Shown: positions 1 through 7,894 of the stretch, in pieces
How the letters are laid out: each line of letters starts with the position of its first letter
Numbering within the stretch: position 1 is the stretch's first letter
Source of the DNA: DATLLJ01 sp965229885
Lineage (GTDB): Bacteria > Acidobacteriota > Vicinamibacteria > Vicinamibacterales > CAVVIG01
Assembly: GCA_965229885.1 (NCBI GenBank)
Contig: CBDDJX010000003.1
Span: 868,001-932,000, forward strand
Direction of reading: 5' to 3'
Length of the DNA: 64,000 nt
Notes under the pieces: model-generated
Database searches by the model: none
The model's input: only the letters and a program-made list of their open reading frames with translations
What the model was told of the DNA's origin: nothing
Made by a program: the position numbers and the translations under genes

Positions 1-189
1 CGGGGGCGTCCGGTGCGGACAATGCGCCGGCCGCCGTGACCGATCGACCAGCCCGGCCGGTCCCCCAACCTCATAGCGCTCGATCCATTTATAGGCGGTC
101 TTCCGACTGATGCCGTAGCGTCGCGCCAGCTCCGCGACGTCGAACACATCGCGCTGGTAGTCGGCGATGAACTGCACGCGTTGGTCCAT
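1..189 (-). CDS. IS481-type transposase, N-terminal part cut by window edge
   Basis: The frame starts at the ATG at 189-187 and runs off the left edge with 63 codons visible. The protein begins MDQRVQFIADYQRD and continues with a helix-turn-helix (VAELARRYGISRKTAYKWIERY, split here for length: VAELARRYG and ISRKTAYKWI) followed by GGPAGLVDRSRRP. This HTH followed by a G-G-x-x-G-L-x-D-R-S-R-R linker is typical of IS481-family transposases; the DDE core would lie outside the window. Whether the element is intact cannot be judged. Confidence 0.7.
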   Translation of the reverse strand, partial: MDQRVQFIADYQRDVFDVAELARRYGISRKTAYKWIERYEVGGPAGLVDRSRRPAHCPHRTPP

Positions 190-243
190 GAGTAACGTCT
201 CCTGCCATGGCATCGAGCACCTCGGCTCGAGTGTGGCTGAATG

Positions 244-288
244 TGTTACCCATGTCCCCGGACTCTTCTGTTACCCTTCTCCCCGGAC
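244..288. mobile_element. Probable IS481 terminal region with repeated end motif
   Basis: TGTTACCCATGTCCCCGGAC at 244-263 is followed by a near-copy at 269-288 (TGTTACCC then CCCCGGAC, 18 of 20 identical). A TGTTA-C-CATGTCCCCGG end is characteristic of IS481 elements, and this one lies 55 bp upstream of the transposase start at 189. It therefore probably marks the outer end of that element. No target duplication can be checked because the other end is outside the window. Confidence 0.5.
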
Positions 289-380
289 CGCACCGAGACG
301 CCGTCTAACAAGGCAATGAAGCTGGCAGGGAACCTCCCTCGATAAAGTAGACACTTCCGTCTAACAACAGGAGGTGTCAG

Positions 381-629
381 ATGCCCCGAGCGGGTCCTCG
401 GAAGGTGCAGCGGTACAGTCTGGAGTTCAAGCTCAAGGCTGTGAAACTCAGTCAGTTGAAGGGTATCGAGGTACAGGCCGTGACTGATGCTCTCGAGATT
501 CATCCCTTCATGTTGTCGCGGTGGCGGAAAGAAGTACGTGATGGTGTGCTCCGTGGCCGCGTGCACCCTTCCCGTTCGAGCAATCAGTCACGCACTCTTG
601 CAATGATTCTGCGGCGAGTGATAGATTGA
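381..629 (+). pseudogene. IS3-type orfA transposase stump
   Basis: Residues 1-59 (MPRAGPRKVQRYSLEFKLKA onward, with ALEIHPFMLSRWRKE at about 38-52) are the HTH half of an IS3-family OrfA. After VLRG the sequence no longer looks like OrfA (no leucine-zipper region) and the frame stops after 82 residues. No orfB follows. The ribosome site AGGAGGTGTCAG directly before the ATG is good, so a short HTH peptide could still be made, but the element is a remnant. The motif GGAGGTGTCAGATG recurs just before the next gene at 652. Confidence 0.6.
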
Positions 630-651
630 CAAGTAGTCTTGGAGGTGTCAG

Positions 652-1866
652 ATGAGGCCACGTTCGACGAGGATGTTTGGCGCAGCGATCGCACTCACCG
701 CCGCACTTATTGTTGTACACATAATGCTGCCATCGGCTATTTCGGGTCAGAGCCAGACGAAGGCGCCGACTGGAGCCCCCATCATGACGCCTTGGGGAGA
801 GCCGGATCTCCAGGGCATCTGGACCAACAACGTTCAGACTCCTCTCGAACGCCCTGCACGGTTTGCCAACAAAGAGTCCTTCACCGACGAGGAAGTTGCC
901 GCGCTGGATAAAGAGCGGGCGGACTCTTCCAGTCTTGGTGACCGCCGTTACGTCAAGCGGGGGACCGTCCAGGACGTCGCTGGTGCCTACAATACGGTGT
1001 TCACGACCAGGAAACTGAGCGGGCGACGCACCTCGCTCGTTGTGGATCCGCCGGATGGGAGAATTCCGCCGCTGACTCCGGAAGCGCAAAAGCGGGCGGC
1101 CGAGCGACAAGCCTTTGAAGTCGCCCTTCTCCAAGCCACGGAGGTTTGCAAGAACAAGATGAGTTATTGCGAGGGCGGCACCTACGGGCCGCCGTCACCG
1201 AAATTCGATGAGCAGAGTCCATATTATGGCTCCATCCGCTTCCGCAATCGCGCCGACGGGCCGGAAGACCGCGGCATGGGTGAGCGGTGTTTGCGCTACG
1301 GCCTGCCAGATTTCGGTGGTGGTGTCCTGCCTTTCTATCCTCGGATCGTGCAGTCACGTGAAACGGTGTCGCTCTACTATGACGTGGGCCAGGGGCAGGG
1401 ATGGGTACGCGTCATTCCCATCACGAACCGTTCGCATCTGCCCAGTAGTGTCCGCCAGTGGTGGGGGGACTCGCGGGGTCGGTGGGAGGGCAATACGCTG
1501 GTCGTCGATGTGACTAATTTCGATCCCAAGTGGGAATACCGTGGGTCCAGCGTGAACTTGCACCTGGTTGAACGCTTTACCCGCATCGACCCCATGACGC
1601 TCGAGTACTCGGTCACAGTTGACGATCCGACGACGTGGACGAAGCCATGGACCGCCACGCAGGAATGGACGAAGCAAGATGACTTCTTCAATCGTCACTA
1701 CATAGAACCCCGGTGCCACGAGGGCAATTACGGCATGGCCGGCCAGCTGGTTAATACCCGCGCCATGGAGAAGGCGTTCGCCGAAGGGCGCGGGCCCGAT
1801 CCGCGGACCATATGCATTGGCATGTGTGGATGGGGATTCGAAGAGAATCCGGATCCGCTCCGATAA
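652..1866 (+). CDS. Secreted protein of unknown function, PWGEPDLQGIW family (copy 1)
   Basis: A 404-residue protein with an N-terminal signal sequence (MRPRSTRMFG then a hydrophobic stretch to about residue 32). The mature part opens with TPWGEPDLQGIWTNN, a motif I associate with a large group of uncharacterised exported proteins in Acidobacteriota. Later conserved blocks shared with the next gene are RNRADGPEDR, ERCLRYGLPDFGGG, QWWGDSRGRWEGNTLVVDV and HYIEPRCHEGNYG. Several conserved Cys and Trp are present but no known catalytic motif is evident. The start has a ribosome site (TTGGAGGTGTCAG). It is followed at 2145 by a paralogue about three-quarters identical by eye, so this is a tandem duplication. 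Function is not known to me. Confidence 0.85.
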   Translation: MRPRSTRMFGAAIALTAALIVVHIMLPSAISGQSQTKAPTGAPIMTPWGEPDLQGIWTNNVQTPLERPARFANKESFTDEEVAALDKERADSSSLGDRRYVKRGTVQDVAGAYNTVFTTRKLSGRRTSLVVDPPDGRIPPLTPEAQKRAAERQAFEVALLQATEVCKNKMSYCEGGTYGPPSPKFDEQSPYYGSIRFRNRADGPEDRGMGERCLRYGLPDFGGGVLPFYPRIVQSRETVSLYYDVGQGQGWVRVIPITNRSHLPSSVRQWWGDSRGRWEGNTLVVDVTNFDPKWEYRGSSVNLHLVERFTRIDPMTLEYSVTVDDPTTWTKPWTATQEWTKQDDFFNRHYIEPRCHEGNYGMAGQLVNTRAMEKAFAEGRGPDPRTICIGMCGWGFEENPDPLR

Positions 1867-1918
1867 CACGCCGCGTGTCAGCGCTGGCTAAAAACCCAGC
1901 ACTTCCCCAGGATTGGGC

Positions 1919-2074
1919 GGTGCTTGCGTCATTCGCTGTTGGTGATGTGAACGTATCCCCTTGCAAGAAATGGCGGTCATGTCACAGTAGACGTCATAGG
2001 CGATATTCTTGGCGGTAACCTGTTGCACCGTAGTGTCTTAACGTCCACGACCAACAGCGAATGGCGCAAGCACC
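1919..2074. repeat. MITE-like element with 25-bp terminal inverted repeats
   Basis: 1919-1943 (beginning GGTGCTTGCG, ending GCTGTTGGT) is the reverse complement of 2050-2074 with 24 of 25 positions matching. With a small gap the complementarity extends inwards to about 36 bp per arm (GTGAACGT against ACGTCCACG). The 106 bp between the arms has no open frame of note. It fills most of the gap between the two tandem paralogues. Size, arms and lack of coding capacity fit a miniature inverted-repeat element. I see no clear target duplication. Confidence 0.7.
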
Positions 2075-2144
2075 GATCATTGACTTGCGCCGTAACGAAG
2101 CGTAGCTTCTGCGACGTGTCTGGTGTGGTGTCAGGAGGTTCAAG

Positions 2145-3365
2145 ATGAACAGGCGATGTGTCGAAGTGATCCGCGTGTCGGCGGTCGTTGTCGCAGTGGC
2201 CGTGCTGCTGAACATGGTATCGGTCCCCGTGTCGGGCCAGACCCCAACGGCGGCGGCGACGGAAACTGCCATCAAGACGCCATGGGGTGAGCCAGATCTC
2301 CAGGGCATCTGGACCAACGAGTTTGAGGTGCCCTTCCAACGACCTGCCCGGTTTGCTGACAAAGAATTCTTGGCGGACGCAGAAAGAGCCGCGTTGGATC
2401 AGGAACGAGCGGGCTCGGCCAGGCTCGGTAGCCGTGTCGCACAGAAGGGGACCGTGCAGGACGTCGCGGGTGCCTACAACACCGTATTCACGACAACGAA
2501 GCATACTGGCCGACGCACCTCGCTCGTTGTGGATCCGCCGAACGGGAGAATTCCGCCGGTGACTCCGCAGGCGCAGAAGCGAGCGGACGAACGACGAGCG
2601 TTTGAGCTGGCGCTCCTCCAAGCGACAGAGGTTTGCAAGAACAAAATGCCTGAGTGCAGGGGTGGAACCTACGCGCCGCCGTCACCGAGGTATGCGGAGC
2701 CGGGTCCGTATTATGGGCCGGCCCGCAATCGCGCCGACGGTCCAGAAGACCGCAGCTTGAGTGAGCGGTGTTTGCGCTACGGCCTGCCAGATTTTGGTGG
2801 TGGTGTCCTGCCTTTTTATCCTCGGATTGTGCAGTCACGTGGAGTGGTGTCGATTTACTATGATACGGGCCAGGGGCAGGGATGGGTACGCGTCATTCCC
2901 ATCACGAACCGTCCGCATCTGCCCAGTACTGTCCGGCAGTGGTGGGGGGACTCGCGGGGTCGGTGGGAGGGCAATACGCTGGTGGTCGACGTGACGAATT
3001 TCGATCCCAAGAAGGAATACCGTGGATCCAGCGTGAACTTGCACCTGATTGAACGCTTTACCCGCGTCGACGCAGAGACGCTCGAGTATTCGGTCATCGT
3101 CGATGATCCGACGACGTGGACGAGATCGTGGACGGCCAAGCAGGAATGGACCAAACAAGACGACCAGCTGAATCGACACTATATCGAGCCACGGTGTCAC
3201 GAGGGCAATTACGGCTTGGCGGGCCAACTCGTTAATACTCGTGCTGTGGAGAAGGATTTCGCCGCAGGGCGGGGGCCCGATCCGCGCACGTTCTGTATTG
3301 GCAGCTGCGGAAACGGACAAACTGAGGAAAATCGTGATCCGTTGCAGCTGAGGGCTGACCGGTAG
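2145..3365 (+). CDS. Secreted protein of unknown function, PWGEPDLQGIW family (copy 2)
   Basis: A 406-residue paralogue of the upstream gene. The signal sequence is MNRRCVEVIRVSAVVVAVAV and onwards to about residue 31. The mature protein begins with KTPWGEPDLQGIWTNEFEVP and keeps the same blocks: ERCLRYGLPDFGGGVLPFYP, QWWGDSRGRWEGNTLVVDV and HYIEPRCHEGNYGLAGQLVN. Divergence is concentrated in the signal peptide and the region after residue 55. The ribosome site is CAGGAGGTTCAAG before ATG. Both copies remain open over their whole length beside many broken IS genes, which suggests selection for protein function. No function is assigned. Confidence 0.85.
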   Translation: MNRRCVEVIRVSAVVVAVAVLLNMVSVPVSGQTPTAAATETAIKTPWGEPDLQGIWTNEFEVPFQRPARFADKEFLADAERAALDQERAGSARLGSRVAQKGTVQDVAGAYNTVFTTTKHTGRRTSLVVDPPNGRIPPVTPQAQKRADERRAFELALLQATEVCKNKMPECRGGTYAPPSPRYAEPGPYYGPARNRADGPEDRSLSERCLRYGLPDFGGGVLPFYPRIVQSRGVVSIYYDTGQGQGWVRVIPITNRPHLPSTVRQWWGDSRGRWEGNTLVVDVTNFDPKKEYRGSSVNLHLIERFTRVDAETLEYSVIVDDPTTWTRSWTAKQEWTKQDDQLNRHYIEPRCHEGNYGLAGQLVNTRAVEKDFAAGRGPDPRTFCIGSCGNGQTEENRDPLQLRADR

Positions 3366-3392
3366 ACGCGCTGGTCCACCAGCCGCGACTGG

Positions 3393-4196
3393 GGCACTGT
3401 CAACTTGTTGAGGACCGAGCCTGCCGCTCCGTCGAAGTCGCGTGCTCACCAGGTTCAGCAGGCGTAGGTCGCGTCGTTCCAGGTGAGAAAGGCCCGGGTT
3501 CTCAACAGGCGATGGTGCGCAGCCCGGAGTACATGACGTCCCACACGAAAGAGATTCCGCACGAGGCCGTGCACGGCCTCGAAGCGTTGCGCCTGTCCGG
3601 CCGATTTGAAGCGGCGCATCTGCCGTTCGCGTTGGCGCGTGGGTTGATGGGAGAGTTCGGCGCGATTGTTCTCGTACTGCCGCGTGCTGTGCACCACCGA
3701 CGGCATCACCCGACGGTGGGCCGCGGTGTAGCTGCGCAGCTTGTCGGTGATCAGCCGGCGCGGCGCCCGGCCTTCGCCTTTCAACAACTTCCGGAAGAAG
3801 CGCTCGGCGGCGGCGCGATCGCGCCGGGGTTGCACGAGGATGTCGATCACGTCGCCGTCGTGATCGACGGCTCATCAGAGATACTGCTGGCGCCCCTGAA
3901 TATTGACGAACAGTTCGTCCAGGTACCAGGTGTCGCCCAATCGTCCTTGCCGGCGCCGGAGGATTCGCGCATACGCTGGCCCGAACGTGCGACACCACTG
4001 CCGAATCGTTTCGTAGGAGACGATGATGCCCCGCTGGGCGAGGAGATCTTCCGTATCGCGGAAGCTGAGATAAAAGCGGTGGTAGAGCCAGACGGCGTGG
4101 CCGATGATCTCGGGTGGAAATCGATAGCCGCGGTAGCTGGGAGGCTGCCTCATTGCCTGCCTACTCTGCCAATCGGAGCCTCAACCTGACAATACC
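3393..4196 (-). mobile_element. IS6-family insertion sequence, about 800 bp, inactive
   Basis: The transposase frame is flanked by imperfect inverted ends: GGCACTGTCAACTTG at 3393-3407 and CAACCTGACAATACC at 4182-4196 (11 of 15 positions complementary). Total length of about 804 bp matches IS6 elements. The same end motif (GGCACTGTCAAGTTG) flanks a second fragment at 10696. I see no obvious 8-bp target duplication, so the insertion may be old. Confidence 0.7.
3455..4153 (-). pseudogene. IS6-family transposase interrupted by two adjacent in-frame stops
   Basis: The first part (4153-3875) begins MRQPPSYRGYRFPPEIIGHA and includes the zinc-finger/HTH-like N-terminus and the first catalytic Asp in WYLDELFVNIQG. 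After RQQYL come TGA TGA, then the same frame resumes with AVDHDGDVIDILVQ and holds the second Asp (LITDKLRSY) and the Glu (NNRAELSHQ). Intact IS6 proteins read roughly YLWRAVD here, so TGG CGA appears to have become TGA TGA. All other sequence looks intact, indicating recent inactivation or an error in the assembly. Confidence 0.8.
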
Positions 4197-4241
4197 CGCG
4201 TTCGTTGCAGCACCTGCAGTTGGTGCCGCAAGGCCAGCACC

Positions 4242-4463
4242 TCAAACTGAAGGGCCGCGCGCGAACGCGCCGATCCTCGGAGGGTCAGGAGGAGCGAGAG
4301 CAGCACGGACATCATGGCTGAGAAGCGTATCCAAGGGGGGCCGCAACCTCAACTGCAGCAATGGGTACAGACTCTTTGGCAGGCACAGGTCGCCATGGGT
4401 CCGAAAGCCCTTTTCCCACTTCGCGGAATCTTCGACCTGCGCGGTGACTATTACTTTGGGCAT
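4242..4463 (-). pseudogene. Fragment of a small conserved protein (KVIVTAQVEDSAKWEKGFRTHGDL type)
   Basis: From the ATG at 4463 the frame reads MPKVIVTAQVEDSAKWEKGF then RTHGDL, which resembles the N-terminus of small alpha/beta-barrel-like proteins of unknown role. After about residue 26 the sequence becomes arginine- and proline-rich with no relation to that fold and stops after 73 residues. I read this as a 5-prime gene stump cut by the neighbouring IS6 insertion. The true end of homology is uncertain. Confidence 0.45.
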
Positions 4464-4505
4464 GTGTTGTCTCCTGTCCCTGTCGAAATCCACGCCACCC
4501 CGGAA

Positions 4506-5465
4506 TCAATGGGTGCTGGCGTAATCCGCCAACGGCGAGGTGAGTCCACGGCGCTGACGCGGGCTTAACCACTCTAAGGCGCGTTTGGGATCATCGGGCG
4601 CGAGGGCGTTGATTTTGGTCAGTTGCATCGATGTCAAGTCGGATACGCCAGCGAGGTTCCAGTGTTGAATTTGTTTTTTCTGATCCGACGGCTTGGCGAT
4701 GCGATAGCGCTCATCCAGGGTTCCCACCGTCAGCCGGGTGGAAGCCGAAATCTCGCGTTGTTCCGACTCGGTGGGGGCAAAGACTTTACGGGCGCATTCG
4801 ACCTCGGCCGCCTTGCGGACCAGGTCCAGTAGCGTCAATTGGTCCTGGTGATACCGTACCAGGGTCACCTCCCTGCCCTCGATCCAGCCGGCCTCGGTGG
4901 CGACCACGCCGTCGATTTTACCTAACTCATACTCGCCGACCCAGTAGCAAAACATGGCAAACGCGGCTTGCTTGTGTCGGGCGGTATCGAGCTCCATGGA
5001 CGCGGCGTGGAGATAGTTGGGAACGGGGCGTTGCGATGCCTTGAGGGCTTGGATCATGCGCGACGCGATATCATTTGCTGATTCAGCTTGGACCGAGCTC
5101 GGGATCAGTGGCTGTCCCGCCGCGTTGAGGAACAGAAGGCGTTGCGAGTCGGTGGCTGGACCTTGATACTGCCGGCGGTCGAGCTTGAGCGCGATAAACT
5201 CATCGGCGACGGCTTCGGTCAGCAAGGGATGGGTGGCGATGTCGCGTTGGAATGACTGGCAGTTGGCGCAATGAGGCGTGTCTTGCAAGATCGCCAGCAC
5301 GGGTTTCCCGCTCGTTTGACTTTGCGCCAGGGCGACGTCTAACACATCGAGCCAAGCGATGAGAGCTGGGTAGTCAGAACGCTTCGGCGCGCCGTCGCTT
5401 GAGCCGGTCACGCTGACCAATAGGATCATAGAGCCGAGGACGAGGAGTGCGATCACGCGCGTCAT
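4506..5465 (-). CDS. Exported thioredoxin-fold protein with CANC motif
   Basis: A 319-residue protein. The start at 5465 is preferred over an ATG 30 bp upstream because AAGGAGAG sits at the right distance. Residues 1-21 (MTRVIALLVLGSMILLVSVT) form a signal sequence. Residues 55-72 read KPVLAILQDTPHCANCQSF, a thioredoxin-like strand and redox-type C66-A-N-C69 motif; DEFIALKLDR follows as in thioredoxin-fold proteins that use a surface pair of cysteines. The C-terminal 170 residues are unassigned. It probably acts outside the cytoplasm in thiol redox or thiol-protein handling. It follows the small gene at 5499-5738 on the same strand with 33 bp between. Confidence 0.6.
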   Translation of the reverse strand: MTRVIALLVLGSMILLVSVTGSSDGAPKRSDYPALIAWLDVLDVALAQSQTSGKPVLAILQDTPHCANCQSFQRDIATHPLLTEAVADEFIALKLDRRQYQGPATDSQRLLFLNAAGQPLIPSSVQAESANDIASRMIQALKASQRPVPNYLHAASMELDTARHKQAAFAMFCYWVGEYELGKIDGVVATEAGWIEGREVTLVRYHQDQLTLLDLVRKAAEVECARKVFAPTESEQREISASTRLTVGTLDERYRIAKPSDQKKQIQHWNLAGVSDLTSMQLTKINALAPDDPKRALEWLSPRQRRGLTSPLADYASTH

Positions 5466-5498
5466 AGGGCGCTCTCCTTCTGGTGACGACACCATGTG

Positions 5499-5738
5499 TT
5501 ACGGCACGACCGTGCCGTCGCGGAACACGATGCCGTACATCTCCGGCGCGTTGCCCGTCGGCCCGCGGAAGTCGTTGAGCTCCGTCGCGGGTCGGTATCC
5601 GGCCAGCGCCTCGAAGCGTATCGTCCGCTCCTCCGGCTGGACTTGAGCCACGCGCACCTGGGTGAACGGCAGCTCGAGAAAATCGATCGTGAATCCCGAG
5701 AACGTCACCCGCTCCCGGTATTGCGACTCGCGAAGCAT
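5499..5738 (-). CDS. Small protein of unknown function
   Basis: A 79-residue frame beginning MLRESQYRERVTFSGFTIDF. The start at 5738 is chosen over one 21 bp upstream because GGAAGGGG lies 6 bp before it. No signal peptide, membrane segment or known motif is visible; it ends GIVFRDGTVVP. It is upstream of the thioredoxin-like gene on the same strand and probably co-transcribed with it. I do not recognise the family. Confidence 0.5.
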   Translation of the reverse strand: MLRESQYRERVTFSGFTIDFLELPFTQVRVAQVQPEERTIRFEALAGYRPATELNDFRGPTGNAPEMYGIVFRDGTVVP

Positions 5739-5933
5739 TGCTGACCCCTTCCAACTCATCTCGGAACCTCATGGGCTGTTATGCATTGAGCCTAACCTTA
5801 AGTAGCCCAGGCCCTCTGCTTATACACCTAGGGCCTTCCGCGTGGGCACGATTTATCTATCGCCCGTTCTTCAGGCTCCCGAAACTGTAAGTGGGGTCCA
5901 CATCTGACCTGCCGGCTTTCTTCGGACCAGTGA

Positions 5934-6857
5934 TTACTGGAGAACAGCGCCAGTTGAAGTTCGTCGTGCGTCTCCGTGTTCTTTCTGGTCAGCGCGAGCC
6001 GGCATTGCCGACGAGCGCCCTCCGTCATCCGAGCCAGCCCTGAGCTGCGCCTTGAACTCGGCTGGCGTCAGATAGCCAAGGCTTGAGTGCGGCCGCACCT
6101 CGTTGTAGTGCTGTCGCCACTGCTCGATCCCGACCTTCGCGTCCATGCGGTTCCGAAACCACTGGAGGCTCAGGAACTCGTCGCGGAACTTCCCGTTGAA
6201 CGATTCGTCGGTGGCATTCTGCCACGGCTTCCCCGGGTCGATCAGCGCCGTGTCAATGCCCGCGTCACCGAGCCAGCGCAAGATGGCGGTGGCCACGAAC
6301 TCCGGTCCGTTGTCCGACCGCAGGTGCCGCGGGGCGCCGTGCACGCTGACCAGCTGGGCGAGCACCTCGATCACGCGCCCAGAGCGGATGCCGCCGGCCA
6401 CGTCAATCGCCAGACATTCGCGGGTCCACTCGTCGACGATCGTCAGGCATTTGAGCGTCTGCCGATTCGCACAGGTGTCGAACACGAAGTCGTACGCCCA
6501 CACGTGGTTCCGGGCGGTCGGCGGCAGCGGCCGGGGCCGTCCCGTGGCCACCCGGCGCCGGGGGCGCCGCCGCGGGACCTGCAACCCCGCCTGGCGCCAG
6601 AGCCGATGCGTGCGATCGGGGCTCATCACGTGCCCCTCTCGTCTCAGGAAGATCCGGATCCGGCGATACCCATAGCGGGGATACTGGGCCGCCAAGCGGC
6701 GCATCGCGGTCAGAGCGGGGGCATCCCGCACCGTCAGCCGCGACTGATAGCCCAAGGTCGACCGCGCCACCGAGAGTACGGCGCACGCGCGGCGGTCGGA
6801 CAGACCGCGTGATCGGGTATACGCGACCTGCTGCCGGCGCACGCGTGCGCCTACCAT
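5934..6857 (-). CDS. IS3-family transposase OrfB (DDE integrase core)
   Basis: A 307-residue integrase-like protein. The N-terminal HTH_21-type part contains RRACAVLSVARSTLGYQ. The catalytic core has Asp in VWAYDFVFD, Asp in LRSDNGPEFVA and Glu in TDESFNGKFRDEF, and ends HYNEVRPHSSLGYLTPAEF, the standard IS3 C-terminal motif. It begins with ATG at 6857, inside an A7 run that overlaps the end of orfA, so it is probably made mainly as an OrfAB fusion by -1 frameshifting. Confidence 0.9.
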   Translation of the reverse strand: MVGARVRRQQVAYTRSRGLSDRRACAVLSVARSTLGYQSRLTVRDAPALTAMRRLAAQYPRYGYRRIRIFLRREGHVMSPDRTHRLWRQAGLQVPRRRPRRRVATGRPRPLPPTARNHVWAYDFVFDTCANRQTLKCLTIVDEWTRECLAIDVAGGIRSGRVIEVLAQLVSVHGAPRHLRSDNGPEFVATAILRWLGDAGIDTALIDPGKPWQNATDESFNGKFRDEFLSLQWFRNRMDAKVGIEQWRQHYNEVRPHSSLGYLTPAEFKAQLRAGSDDGGRSSAMPARADQKEHGDARRTSTGAVLQ

Positions 6858-7114
6858 TTTTTTCGCGTGATCTCCTTGAGGACGTCGATCTCCAGGTCCC
6901 GGTCCGCCACCATCTTCTTCAGGCGGCCGTTCTCCTGCTCGAGCTGGCGCAAGCGCTTCACGTCGGCCGGTTCCAAGCTGCCAAAGTGCTTCCGCCAGCT
7001 GTAGATCGTCTGGCCGCTGACACCGTGCTTCTTCGCCACGTCCGGGACCGGTTTCGTGTCGGCCTCCCGGAGGATCGTGACCATCTGTTCTTCGGTGAAT
7101 CGGGTCTTCTTCAT
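6851..7114 (-). CDS. IS3-family transposase OrfA (HTH)
   Basis: An 87-residue protein starting MKKTRFTEEQMVTILREADT, with HTH_8-type region VPDVAKKHGVSGQTIYSWRK and a leucine-zipper-like stretch (LRQLEQENGRLKKMVADRDL). The start at 7114 follows GAGGGAGCC, a usable ribosome site. It binds the IS ends and supplies the N-terminal half of the OrfAB transposase. It overlaps orfB by 7 bp. Confidence 0.9.
   Translation of the reverse strand: MKKTRFTEEQMVTILREADTKPVPDVAKKHGVSGQTIYSWRKHFGSLEPADVKRLRQLEQENGRLKKMVADRDLEIDVLKEITRKKW
6857..6863 (-). promoter_or_regulatory. A7 slippery site for programmed -1 frameshift (orfA/orfB)
   Basis: On the minus strand the orfA end reads CGA AAA AAA TGG TAG; the A7 run allows a -1 slip into the orfB frame, where ATG GTA GGC follows. 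A_AAA_AAA-type heptamers are the usual frameshift signals in IS3 elements. Slippage would produce the active OrfAB transposase; without it OrfA ends two codons later. Confidence 0.75.
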
Positions 7115-7225
7115 GGCTCCCTCACTTTCCGAGGGCGCCATTCTCTCAAGCGTCAGCTGGTCCGAAAATCGCCAGGCAGGTCACATCGAGATCGGATCGA
7201 GCCGTCGCGTAATGTGATTCGCCCA

Positions 7226-7480
7226 GTGGGGTCAGGTCAGATCTGGTTAGGTCATGTTTCCAGGCGTCACCTCAGCGCTGCCCAGTTTGAACAGGCCATC
7301 GGAGAGAAGCTCGACGACTCGCCATTGGACGATCCGCATGCGAGGAAGAATCCTGCCGCCGTCGCCCTCGGGAAGCTCGGAGGGGCCAAAGGCAGCGCGG
7401 CTAGGGCGAAGGCGCTCAGCCCGGCGAAGCGCAAGGCAATTGCAAAGAAGGCAGCGGCGGCTAGATGGAAGAGCCAATAG
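7226..7480 (+). CDS. Small Lys/Ala-rich basic protein, possibly 5-prime truncated
   Basis: The C-terminal 50 residues (RKNPAAVALGKLGGAKGSAA then SPAKRKAIAKKAAAARWKS) match a widespread family of tiny basic proteins with N-P-A-A-V-A-L-G and A-R-W motifs; role unknown, sometimes compared with histone-like proteins. The only in-frame start is a GTG at 7226 and has no good ribosome site. The IS3 element ends only 43 bp upstream, so the original 5-prime part may have been removed. Confidence 0.45.
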   Translation: MGSGQIWLGHVSRRHLSAAQFEQAIGEKLDDSPLDDPHARKNPAAVALGKLGGAKGSAARAKALSPAKRKAIAKKAAAARWKSQ

Positions 7481-7504
7481 CTAGATGCCCTTACCGTCGT
7501 CGAG

Positions 7505-7550
7505 CCGACGCCGTATTTCGTCTTGTACTTCGGGTGCACTCTCGATTCAT
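7505..7550 (-). mobile_element. IS5 transposase 5-prime stump
   Basis: Read on the minus strand from 7550, the DNA (ATGAATCGAGAGTGCACCC then AGTACAAGACGAAATAC) aligns base for base with the start of the complete IS5 transposase at 9578 (ATGCATTCGAGAGTCCATCCC). About 46 bp of similarity is visible before it breaks off. It is a remnant of a related IS5 copy in the opposite orientation. Confidence 0.5.
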
Positions 7551-7710
7551 ATCGAGATCATGTGCCTTCGCGCGTCAAGATGGCCAGGCATCTACGGTTC
7601 CCCCGAGGGGGCACGAACCGCGCACCAACGCCCCGCGTTGGCGACGCTGATCGCCCGTGGACGGACGCTCTTCTTACGCGGATCAAGTTTCTGATAGGGA
7701 CAACCACCAG

Positions 7711-7860
7711 CCCACCCTCAACTACGTCGCACGACGCACCGCGCAGGGGCGGTCCAAACGAGAGATCATCCGCTGTCTCAAACGCTTTCTGGCCCGCGAG
7801 ATCTTTCAGCGCGTGATGGCAGACTACCGAGCGCGCCAAGCCGCAGACGTGGCCGCCTGA
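7711..7860 (+). mobile_element. IS110-type transposase C-terminal remnant
   Basis: The last 50 codons read PTLNYVARRTAQGRSKREII then RCLKRFLAREIFQ, the conserved C-terminal segment of IS110/IS1111 transposases. No upstream catalytic region is present in any frame. An ATG at 7657 lies in frame, but the intervening residues do not look like IS110 protein. I treat this as a 3-prime remnant. Confidence 0.6.
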
Positions 7861-7894
7861 TCGGCTGTCTTGACATATAGGGGCGTCAGTGCCG

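Larger units (their letters stand above)
5905..7183 (-). mobile_element. Complete IS3-family element with CATC target duplication
   Basis: The left end TGACCTGCCGGC (5905) and the reverse complement of the right end, TGACCTGCCTGGC (7183), form inverted repeats of about 31 bp that also share TCGGACCAG. The element is 1279 bp and carries overlapping orfA and orfB. The four bases before it (5901-5904) and after it (7184-7187) are both CATC, a target duplication of the 3-5 bp size usual for IS3. Both genes are open, so it may be active or recently inserted. Confidence 0.85.

Noticed and set aside
3859..3864. TGA TGA in the IS6 transposase as selenocysteine or other recoding
   Set aside because: IS6 proteins have Trp-Arg here, there is no reason for two recoded residues in a row, and no SECIS-like hairpin stands out.
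2835..3998. A long minus-strand frame over the end of the second PWGEPDLQGIW gene and the IS6 element
   Set aside because: It is antisense to one gene and out of frame with the IS6 transposase; no family text in it.
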